The position numbers and the translations under genes were made by a program. Below the pieces are notes generated by a model. The model was not told the origin of the DNA. It saw only the letters and a program-made list of their open reading frames with translations, and made no database searches. From positions 1 through 64,000 of the forward strand of contig DASVQB010000022.1 of the NCBI GenBank assembly GCA_036389295.1: DNA of 64,000 nt, in the 5' to 3' direction. Shown piece by piece: positions 26,648 through 32,367 of this stretch. Source of the stretch: AC-37 sp036389295 (GTDB lineage Bacteria > Actinomycetota > Thermoleophilia > Solirubrobacterales > Thermoleophilaceae). Position 1 is the first letter of the stretch. The number at the start of each line of letters is the position of its first letter.

Positions 26648-26846
26648 GGGGCGGACCCTACCCGTACGTCATCGCTTTGGTCAACAATCCCGAAGCGGGG
26701 TTCGTGCGCTACTGATGGTTCTGGTAACGGTTTGGAAACGACAGAGCGCAGCGTGACGCAGTGTCTGGCGATCCCGGACCGGTCGAGGCCCCGGTCCTGG
26801 CTGCATTCAGCAGCGTCCGGCAGGCAGCCGCAGCAGCCCGGGCAGA

Positions 26847-26889
26847 CTTCACACGCGAGAGGTCGCTGGTTCGAAACCAGCCGCGCCCA
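26847..26889. repeat. att-like repeat copy 2
   Basis: A 43-base perfect copy of the tRNA-Val 3' part. The 5' half of a tRNA is missing upstream, so this is a scar or attachment site, not a tRNA gene. It separates the two element remnants. Confidence 0.9.
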
Positions 26890-26939
26890 TTTCGGAAGTG
26901 CCTGCAAAGGCGGGGCTATTGGCTGCGCCGGCGGCGACC

Positions 26940-27131
26940 TCAGTCGTCGCGTGCGCGGGCGTTTAGTGCCTCTTCGTGCCTCATCGAGGCGGCGAAGTCC
27001 GGCGCCTCGGCGCCCGCGACCAGCGCGCGCAGCCGCTCCCTCTCGCCGTCCGTGCGCCTCATCTCGCGCGCGTACACCGAGAGCGTGAGCTTCGGGTCGG
27101 CATCGGTGAGGGCCTGGTCCGCTTCGCTCAC
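26940..27131 (-). pseudogene. Tyrosine integrase C-terminal remnant (element 2)
   Basis: A 63-codon frame whose middle, DADPKLTLSVYAREMRRTDG, is a typical integrase tail, with the nucleophilic Tyr in SVYAREMRR. The rest of the gene is absent upstream. Its 3' end faces att copy 2 about 50 bases away, the usual arrangement for an integrase beside its attachment site. Confidence 0.7.
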
Positions 27132-27194
27132 GGCCGTCGCCGGGGAAGCCCCGTCGGCTTCAGCGGCGCCTACTGCGGATCGTGTCGAGGAGGC

Positions 27195-27398
27195 TCACAG
27201 CTGTAACTCCAGTCGTGTGATCTCGGGACCGGCGGCCCGAATCGAACCGAGGCCGCCGCCTTCGTCATCCCAGCGCTCGACCTCCCGCTGCGCTTGGAGG
27301 GACGCTCCGCAGGCGGAGCAGGATGGGTCGGTCAGGTTGTCCGCGCGCGCTGCGCTGTAGAGGCTGGTCGCGCATGACTCACAGGTGAAGCGGGGCAT
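27195..27398 (-). CDS. Small zinc-ribbon protein
   Basis: A 67-residue protein from ATG 27398, with GGAAAGGGG upstream. It has two Cys pairs, CESC and CSAC, spaced about 20 residues apart, forming a probable zinc ribbon, and then an acidic tail (EVERWDDEGGGLGS). No family is recognised. It is divergent from the winged-helix gene across a 74-base A/T-rich region holding an inverted repeat, so it may share its control. Confidence 0.5.
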   Translation of the reverse strand: MPRFTCESCATSLYSAARADNLTDPSCSACGASLQAQREVERWDDEGGGLGSIRAAGPEITRLELQL

Positions 27399-27435
27399 GA
27401 AGACGCCCCTTTCCGTCGATGTCCGCGTCAACTAT

Positions 27436-27469
27436 AGTAGAAATCTAATTCTAGAAACGTTATTCTACT
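27436..27469. promoter_or_regulatory. Inverted-repeat operator between divergent island genes
   Basis: AGTAGAA (27436-27442) is repeated inverted as TTCTACT (27463-27469), with a second palindrome TCTAATTCTAGA (27444-27455) inside. The block is the most A/T-rich stretch nearby and ends 3 bases before the ATG of the winged-helix gene, suggesting autoregulation. That gene lacks a Shine-Dalgarno and may be leaderless. Confidence 0.6.
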
Positions 27470-27472
27470 TAT

Positions 27473-27784
27473 ATGGCCACAGCGAACGCACCGGGATGGG
27501 GGTTCCTGACCAACCACGCGCAGGTGCTGCTCTGCATCGCCGACGACCCGGGCATCCGTCTGCGCGAGATCGGAGCGCGCGTCGGCATCACCGAGCGGGC
27601 CGCGCACCGGCTCGTCGGGGAGCTCGAGGCGTCGGGCTACGTGGCGCGCCGTCGAGACGGCCGCCGCAACCACTACACGGTCAAGGCGCACCTGCCGCTC
27701 CCAGACCCGCTCGCGAGCAAGCGACGGGTGAGCGAGCTGCTGGCGATCCTTGGCGGCGGAGAGGCTCCGAGGAAGTCGGAGTGA
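27473..27784 (+). CDS. Winged-helix transcriptional regulator (MarR/ArsR-like)
   Basis: A 103-residue helix-turn-helix protein. The DNA-binding core is LREIGARVGITERAAHRLVG followed by the wing YVARRRDGRRNHYTVKAH. Family resemblance is to short MarR/ArsR-like repressors; no ligand site is obvious. An inverted repeat directly before its ATG is a likely autoregulatory site. Its stop overlaps the GTG of the membrane-protein gene (GTGA at 27781-27784), so the two are one operon. Confidence 0.82.
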   Translation: MATANAPGWGFLTNHAQVLLCIADDPGIRLREIGARVGITERAAHRLVGELEASGYVARRRDGRRNHYTVKAHLPLPDPLASKRRVSELLAILGGGEAPRKSE

Positions 27785-28794
27785 CGTCTGCCGGTGCCGT
27801 CTGGCGGGCGACCGCGCGGGCCAGCGCGATCGCCCGCCTCCGTGACTTCAGCCGCCGCCGGCGCACACCGATCACCGTGGTGGGCTCGCTTGCCGCCGCG
27901 GCGGTTCTCGCGTACCTGCTCGCCGGTCGTCGCGACGACTTCGCGGCCGCGCTCTCGGACGCCGCGGCGTGGGTGCTCGCGGTGACGGTGCTGCTGCAGA
28001 TCGTCGCCCTGGTGGCGCGCAGCGAAGCGTGGCACCTGACCATCGAGGCGGCTGGGGGGACGGTCGACCGCCGGACCCTCTATCGCGCGTCGAGCATGCA
28101 GGTGCTGGGCGGGGTGCTCAACTCGCAGCTGGGCGTCGCCGCTCGGATCGCGGCGCTGCGCCGCTCGTCGCCCCAGGTGAGCCCGCAGGTGCCGACCCTG
28201 GTCGCGGCGGAGTTTCCGATCATCGCAGTGGAGGCCGTGCTGGCCGCGCTGGCGTCGTTCACCCTGGTCGGCCCGCTCGGCCTGCCGTGGTGGGTGCCGC
28301 TCATCCTGCTGGCGGTGATCGCGGCCGCCAGCGCCGGCCTACGGCGGCTCGCGCTGACCAAGGGGCGCGAGCTGTGGAAGGGGCTCGCCGTGCTCCGCAG
28401 CCTACGCGGTGGAGGGAGGGTGGTCGCTTTCGTGCTGGTGGCCGTGTTCGCGCAGATCTTCCGCAACTGGGTCATGCTGCACGCGGTCGGCGTCGACGCC
28501 TCGTTCTTCGATGCGATCGCCGTTCTGATCGCGGTGGTGACGCTCAGTCAGCTTCCGATCGGCCCCAGCGTCGGCGCGGCGGCCGCGGTGCTCATCCTCG
28601 GCAGCGAGGGGGTGGCCGCGACAGCCGCCGCAGGCGTTCTGCTGACGGTGACCGGGACGGTCGGCGGGCTCTGCTTTGCAGGCTGGGCGGGCGCCGACCG
28701 GCTCTGGTCCGTCAGCCGCGGGGCTGGGTTGCGGCGCCTTCGCGTGCGAGGCGGCGGCGTCCCGCGTAGAGGGCCGCGTCGGCACGCGCGATGA
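27781..28794 (+). CDS. Flippase-like membrane protein (LPG synthase TM domain / UPF0104-like)
   Basis: A 337-residue protein with about eight hydrophobic helices, resembling the membrane domain of lysylphosphatidylglycerol synthases and UPF0104 flippase-like proteins. Conserved-looking parts are the amphipathic loop YRASSMQVLGGVLNSQLG, the segment AEFPIIAVEAVLAAL and TLSQLPIGPSVGAAAAVL. No catalytic synthetase domain is attached, so it may move or modify lipids rather than aminoacylate them. It is coupled to the upstream winged-helix regulator. Its Arg-rich end overlaps the convergent GGDEF gene by 83 bases. Confidence 0.65.
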   Translation: MTSAGAVWRATARASAIARLRDFSRRRRTPITVVGSLAAAAVLAYLLAGRRDDFAAALSDAAAWVLAVTVLLQIVALVARSEAWHLTIEAAGGTVDRRTLYRASSMQVLGGVLNSQLGVAARIAALRRSSPQVSPQVPTLVAAEFPIIAVEAVLAALASFTLVGPLGLPWWVPLILLAVIAAASAGLRRLALTKGRELWKGLAVLRSLRGGGRVVAFVLVAVFAQIFRNWVMLHAVGVDASFFDAIAVLIAVVTLSQLPIGPSVGAAAAVLILGSEGVAATAAAGVLLTVTGTVGGLCFAGWAGADRLWSVSRGAGLRRLRVRGGGVPRRGPRRHAR

Positions 28795-29455
28795 GATCGT
28801 CGAGCGTGTCGGGGTGCTCGAGCTCGGCGAAGCCGGTGCTCACGGACGCACGCGGGTTCCTCTCCGTCAACTCGCTCGTCACCTCGTCGAAGCGCCGCCG
28901 GGCGCCTTTGACATCGGTGCCCGCAAGCGCGCAGAGGAACTCGTCACCTCCGAAGCGGATGACGAGGTCATATGACCGCAGCCGGCTTCTCAGCGCCAGC
29001 GCCGCGTCGCGGAGCAGCTTGTCGCCGGCCGCGTGTCCCTCGACGTCGTTTACCGCCTTGAGACCGTCGACATCGACGAAGGCGAGGACAAGGCGTCCGT
29101 CCGAGCGGCGCGCGCGGTCGATCTCCCTGGCGAGATCGGTCAGACCGCGGTCGCGACGAAGCGCCCCGGTGAGGTCGTCGATGCCCGCCTCCGCACGATC
29201 GCGGGCGGCCTGCCTGCGATCTTCCGCCGCCCGCCTGCGATCGCCCGCGGCGTCGGCTCTGTCGCCCGCCGCCCGTCCGCGGTCGTCGCTCGCCCGCTCC
29301 GGTTCGCTCTTGGAGAAACGGCGGCCCGCCCGGTCTCGTTGTTCGGCGGCGCGGTCTCGTCCTTCCGCCACCCGGTCGCGCCGGTCGGCCATGCGGTCGC
29401 GTCCTTCCGCCACCCGGTCGCGCTCGTACATCTCGCTGTCGCGCCTCGCGGTCAT
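28712..29455 (-). CDS. Diguanylate cyclase with Arg/Asp heptad coiled coil
   Basis: A 247-residue protein from ATG 29455. The first 95 residues are a charged helical array built from RDR-x-A repeats (ERDRVAEGRDRMADRRDRVA), likely a coiled coil. The GGDEF domain has AFVDVDGLKAVNDVEGHAAGD and an intact signature RFGGDEFLCAL, so it should make cyclic di-GMP. There is no sensory or membrane domain; the coiled coil may drive dimerisation. It is carried on the tRNA-Val island and is convergent with the flippase-like gene. Confidence 0.85.
   Translation of the reverse strand: MTARRDSEMYERDRVAEGRDRMADRRDRVAEGRDRAAEQRDRAGRRFSKSEPERASDDRGRAAGDRADAAGDRRRAAEDRRQAARDRAEAGIDDLTGALRRDRGLTDLAREIDRARRSDGRLVLAFVDVDGLKAVNDVEGHAAGDKLLRDAALALRSRLRSYDLVIRFGGDEFLCALAGTDVKGARRRFDEVTSELTERNPRASVSTGFAELEHPDTLDDLIARADAALYAGRRRLAREGAATQPRG
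29358..29423. repeat. 42-base-period repeat in the GGDEF gene
   Basis: Identical 24-base segments at 29358-29381 and 29400-29423 (start CGTCCTTCCGCCACCC) encode the repeated RDRVAEGRD heptads. This points to slippage or duplication growth of the coiled coil. Confidence 0.8.
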
Positions 29456-29596
29456 TTCCGGTCCTCCGACTGACTGTACCCGGAGCGGTACGTGGGATAC
29501 CCGAATTGGGGCAGCTATGCTGACGCCACGGGCACTGGTTCTTCGACTCTCTTCCCGGTGGCCCGCCACCGCACAGAGAGTCGATAGGAGGTCACC

Positions 29597-29809
29597 ATGT
29601 CCATGTCCACCCGGTGTCGGCCGCACAGGTCGCCCAGTCCCTATTCGGTGTATCCGCTCGAGGCGCTCGACGGCGTGCTCGCCTACGTCGCCCTGGACGG
29701 CGAGACCGTCGCATTCTGCTTCGGCGCGGACGAACGCGCCGCCGCGGAGGCCGTCGCGGCGCATGTGACCGAACCCGGCTCGCACTCCCAGGACGGAGCG
29801 CGCCTGTGA
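29597..29809 (+). CDS. Small protein of unknown function (island operon gene 1)
   Basis: A 70-residue protein with a good ribosome-binding site (TAGGAGG, 5 bases before the ATG). The core VLAYVALDGETVAFCFGADERAAAEAV has strand-strand-helix character; no family is recognised. Its TGA overlaps the GTG of the next gene (GTGA at 29806-29809). It is the first of four overlapping tiny genes in the second element. Confidence 0.6.
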   Translation: MSMSTRCRPHRSPSPYSVYPLEALDGVLAYVALDGETVAFCFGADERAAAEAVAAHVTEPGSHSQDGARL

Positions 29810-30048
29810 GCGGGGAGCGGCAGGCGGCCATGAGGTTCCCGCGCATCCCGCCGGCGAACGCCGACGCACACGAGAGCGCGCGTGCGCGGCTCGACGAGGC
29901 GCGCGGCGAGGAGCGAAGGCTGGCCGCGCGGCGTAACGCCGCGGACTCAGGTCCGGCGGAGGCGCACGCCGCCACCGAGCTGAGTGCAGCCGGCGAGCAG
30001 GTGGCCGCTCGCGAGGCGTGGGCGGAATGGGCATCGAGCGAGGAGTAG
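29806..30048 (+). CDS. Small helical protein (island operon gene 2)
   Basis: An 80-residue Ala/Glu/Arg-rich protein, probably almost all helix (ARARLDEARGEERRLAARRN). The GTG start overlaps the previous stop by 4 bases. The 3' end overlaps the start of gene 3 by 22 bases in another frame. Function unknown. Confidence 0.5.
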   Translation: MSGERQAAMRFPRIPPANADAHESARARLDEARGEERRLAARRNAADSGPAEAHAATELSAAGEQVAAREAWAEWASSEE

Positions 30049-30236
30049 CTCAGCGGCTCGAGGGGCTGCGCGCCACGGCTCGTTACGACCGCGAGCGGCG
30101 CGACCTCTACCGCGCCAAGGTGCTCGGGCCGCGGCCCACCAGGCCTGCCCGGCTGGAGGAGCTCCGGCGCGCCGCCGCCCTCAGCGAGAGCCGCCTGCGA
30201 CGTGCGGAACGGGCGGCGAGCGACGCCGATGGATGA
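30027..30236 (+). CDS. Small basic helical protein (island operon gene 3)
   Basis: A 69-residue Arg/Leu-rich protein (VAQRLEGLRATARYDRERRD), predicted helical. ATG 30027 is the likely start; a GTG at 30018 is possible. Its TGA overlaps the ATG of the next gene (ATGA at 30233-30236). No family is recognised. Confidence 0.5.
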   Translation: MGIERGVAQRLEGLRATARYDRERRDLYRAKVLGPRPTRPARLEELRRAAALSESRLRRAERAASDADG

Positions 30237-30397
30237 CCCTCACCGAGAGCGGGATTCCTAACGGCACAGCGAAGCGTGAGCGGGCAACGCGCGAGGACCG
30301 GCGGCGCGGGAAGCTAAAGGAAGTCCGGCGGCAGATGAAACGGCCTGGACGCGGCCGTCGCTCTCGGCGCAGGACCACTGATCCGCTGCCCTTGTAG
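30233..30397 (+). CDS. Tiny basic protein (island operon gene 4)
   Basis: A 54-residue, strongly basic protein (MTLTESGIPNGTAKRERATR, then KLKEVRRQMKRPGRGRRSRR) that could bind nucleic acid. The ATG overlaps the previous stop by 4 bases, the main evidence that it is translated. Unknown function. Confidence 0.45.
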   Translation: MTLTESGIPNGTAKRERATREDRRRGKLKEVRRQMKRPGRGRRSRRRTTDPLPL

Positions 30398-31012
30398 CGA
30401 GTTTTCAGGGTTTACGCGATCCGGATAACCCTGGACCTCAGAGCGTCGTCCCCCGACATGGGCCCAGCGGCGGCCGTCAGGGGCGCTCACGACCCGCTCG
30501 CGGATGAGGCCCTGGGCTCGTTTAGTGCCTCAATCCGCCGATATCGCCGGTAATCCGCGAGCATATCCGGCGCACGGGCCAGAACGCATCGGGCGAAACG
30601 CCGCTCTACGACTGGGATCGCGCCCGAGACAGCCCTCGGAGTCAACCCGCTTCACACGCGAGAGGTCGCTGGTTCGAAACCAGCCGCGCCATTCCCGCAA
30701 GCCCCGCTTCGGCGGAGTTTCTGGCGTTCGCGGCGGTCCGCCGCACGGAGCCGGTCCTCTCGACTCGGACGCGATTACGCGCGAGGTCGGGCTCTCTCGC
30801 TATCCGTTCTGGCCAGCAGCCTGAAGCCAGCCCTCGTGGTGCCCCGGGGCGAGCGCGGCACCGGATTGCCATAGCCGCCCTGTTCTAACTGGAAGCGGAG
30901 AACGGGTAGCCGACTCGCTTCCGCTTCCTGGCCGGGACTACCTCGCCGACCTCAGCGCAATCACCGCCACGGAGCCTTTTTCATACCTAAGTTAATATCT
31001 CTATCTCTGGCC
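30398..31012. other. Non-coding right end of the island
   Basis: A 615-base stretch with no supportable gene. It contains a 13-base copy (CGTTTAGTGCCTC at 30519-30531) of a sequence also found at 26960-26972 inside the element-2 integrase tail. It also contains att copy 3 (30648-30690) followed by AAGCCCCGC-TTCG-GCGGAGTTT, a tRNA-terminator-like hairpin resembling the sequence behind the true tRNA. An A/T-rich stretch (TTAATATCTC near 30990) before the next gene may be its promoter. Confidence 0.6.
30648..30690. repeat. att-like repeat copy 3
   Basis: A 43-base match to bases 25472-25514 of tRNA-Val (CGCTTCACACGCGAGAGGTC onwards). It differs from the tRNA end only by loss of one C in the final run. 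It marks the right boundary of the second element. Confidence 0.9.
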
Positions 31013-31525
31013 ATGCAAGAGATCGCAGAACTGCTCCAGTACGCACGGAACTCAGCCGGCCTCACCCAGCAGGAGGTCGCTCGACGAGCCGGCACCTCGC
31101 AGCCGGCCGTCGCCCGCTACGAGCAGGGGGTGGCGCTGCCGACGCTCCCGACGCTTCGCCGCCTCCTGGTGGCCTGCGGCCGCGAACCGGTGATCTCGGC
31201 CCGCCCCGTGTCACATGAGCGGGGCGCTCGCATCGGCACGCACGAGCGGGCCCTCGCCCGGCATCGCTCGCGGGTGATCGCCGCTGGCCGTCGACACGGT
31301 GCACGCAATCTCCGCGTCTTCGGCTCGATCGCCCGCGGGCAGGAGCGGGGCGAGAGCGACGTGGACCTGCTGGTCGACCTCGATCCAGGGCGCACGCTGG
31401 TGGATCTCGCCGGCTTCCGCCGCGAGGTGGCCGACATCCTCGGCGTCGAGGTCGACGCAGCGACCGAGGACATGCTCAAGCCACGTGCGCGCAAGCGTGT
31501 GCTCGCAGAAGCTCAGCCGCTGTGA
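31013..31525 (+). CDS. XRE-HTH / MNT nucleotidyltransferase antitoxin
   Basis: A 170-residue fusion. Residues 1-60 are an XRE helix-turn-helix (LTQQEVARRAGTSQPAVARY). Residues 85-165 form a minimal nucleotidyltransferase domain with the signature FGSIARGQERGESDVDLLVD (GS-x10-SDxD). MNT proteins neutralise HEPN toxins, in studied cases by adding AMP to them; the HTH would allow autoregulation. The GTG of the downstream HEPN gene overlaps its stop (GTGA at 31522-31525). It lies just outside att copy 3. Confidence 0.85.
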   Translation: MQEIAELLQYARNSAGLTQQEVARRAGTSQPAVARYEQGVALPTLPTLRRLLVACGREPVISARPVSHERGARIGTHERALARHRSRVIAAGRRHGARNLRVFGSIARGQERGESDVDLLVDLDPGRTLVDLAGFRREVADILGVEVDAATEDMLKPRARKRVLAEAQPL

Positions 31526-31846
31526 CCCGCGACGAGCGCCAGCGCCTCGAGGACATCCGCGACGCGCTCGGTGCCATCGAGGACCACATGACGCGGGTGC
31601 GCGCGGAGGGTGCTGCTCAGAAGGACCCATGCTGCGCGACGCGCTGCTGTTCCAGTTCGTCGTCCTCGGGGAGGCTGTCAAGACCTCTCCGACGAGACCC
31701 GCCGCAGCGCCCCTGAGGTTCCCTGGGCGAGCGTCGCCGGGCTGCGCGACCTGATCGCCCACGAGTACTTCCGCGGGTTCGAACCGCGCCACACAGCAGC
31801 TAATGGCTTTCGCGCGGAGCAGGAGCGCTGTTTCCCCGATGCTTGA
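31522..31846 (+). pseudogene. HEPN toxin (HepT/DUF86), broken by two frameshifts
   Basis: Three frames together give a HepT-like protein: MTRDERQRLEDIRDALGAIE from GTG 31522, then MLRDALLFQFVVLGEAVK from about 31629, then DLSDETRRSAPEVPWASVAG and the HEPN motif RDLIAHEYF (R-x4-H-x-Y) to the stop at 31846. Joining them needs single-base shifts near 31627 and 31680. The motif is intact but the gene cannot give one protein as sequenced. It is partner of the upstream MNT antitoxin. Sequencing error is possible but two indels in 60 bases make decay likelier. Confidence 0.8.
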
Positions 31847-32290
31847 ATGAGGTCGATGGCCGAGTCGTCACCGATCACCGGCCGGTGTCTGTGCGGGCGG
31901 GTGCGGTTCGAGGTCTCCGAGCCGCTGCTCGAAGCCGAGTACTGCCACTGCAAGCGGTGTCAGCGCCGCACCGGAACCGCCGCGTCGGCCAGCGCCCTGA
32001 CCGCGCCCGGCACCTTTCGCGTTACCGAGGGCGAGGAGCTGCTGGGCGCATTCAAGCCCGACGACGGCTGGCACGACTACTTCTGCCGCGAGTGCGGCGG
32101 TCACCTGTACGGTCGAAGTCACGAAGACCCACGGCTGATCTGTGTCGCCATGGGGGCAATCGACGGTGACCCCGGCGTGCGCCCCGCGTTCCATCAGTTC
32201 GTCGCCTACGCCGCACCGTGGGACCCGCTCCCCGACGACGGGCTCCCACGCTTCGACGAGCGGGTCCCGAGCGATATCCAAACGGGCTAG
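31847..32290 (+). CDS. GFA-family (CENP-V/GFA domain) protein
   Basis: A 147-residue protein of the glutathione-dependent formaldehyde-activating-enzyme-like family. Zinc-binding cysteines are in GRCLCGRVRFEV, YCHCKRCQRRTG and FCRECGGHLYG, as in the family. Its real reaction is unknown; most family members are not shown to act on formaldehyde. ATG 31847 directly abuts the stop of the HEPN frame; MAESS three codons later is an alternative start. Confidence 0.88.
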   Translation: MRSMAESSPITGRCLCGRVRFEVSEPLLEAEYCHCKRCQRRTGTAASASALTAPGTFRVTEGEELLGAFKPDDGWHDYFCRECGGHLYGRSHEDPRLICVAMGAIDGDPGVRPAFHQFVAYAAPWDPLPDDGLPRFDERVPSDIQTG

Positions 32291-32321
32291 GGCCCGAGCT
32301 CGCGACCCGGGCCGGCTGTGA

Positions 32322-32348
32322 CGCCCCCAACCCATCCGGGCGGGGGCG
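32322..32348. terminator. Hairpin between convergent genes
   Basis: CGCCCCC (32322-32328) pairs with GGGGGCG (32342-32348), between the end of the GFA gene and the end of the adhesin gene. There is no U-tract, so it is a weak call. Confidence 0.35.
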
Positions 32349-32367
32349 CCGCGCGGCCGCCCGCGCC

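Noticed and set aside
26847..26889. A second and third tRNA-Val gene (with 30648-30690)
   Set aside because: Only the anticodon-loop-to-3'-end half is present; no D arm or acceptor 5' strand precedes either copy.
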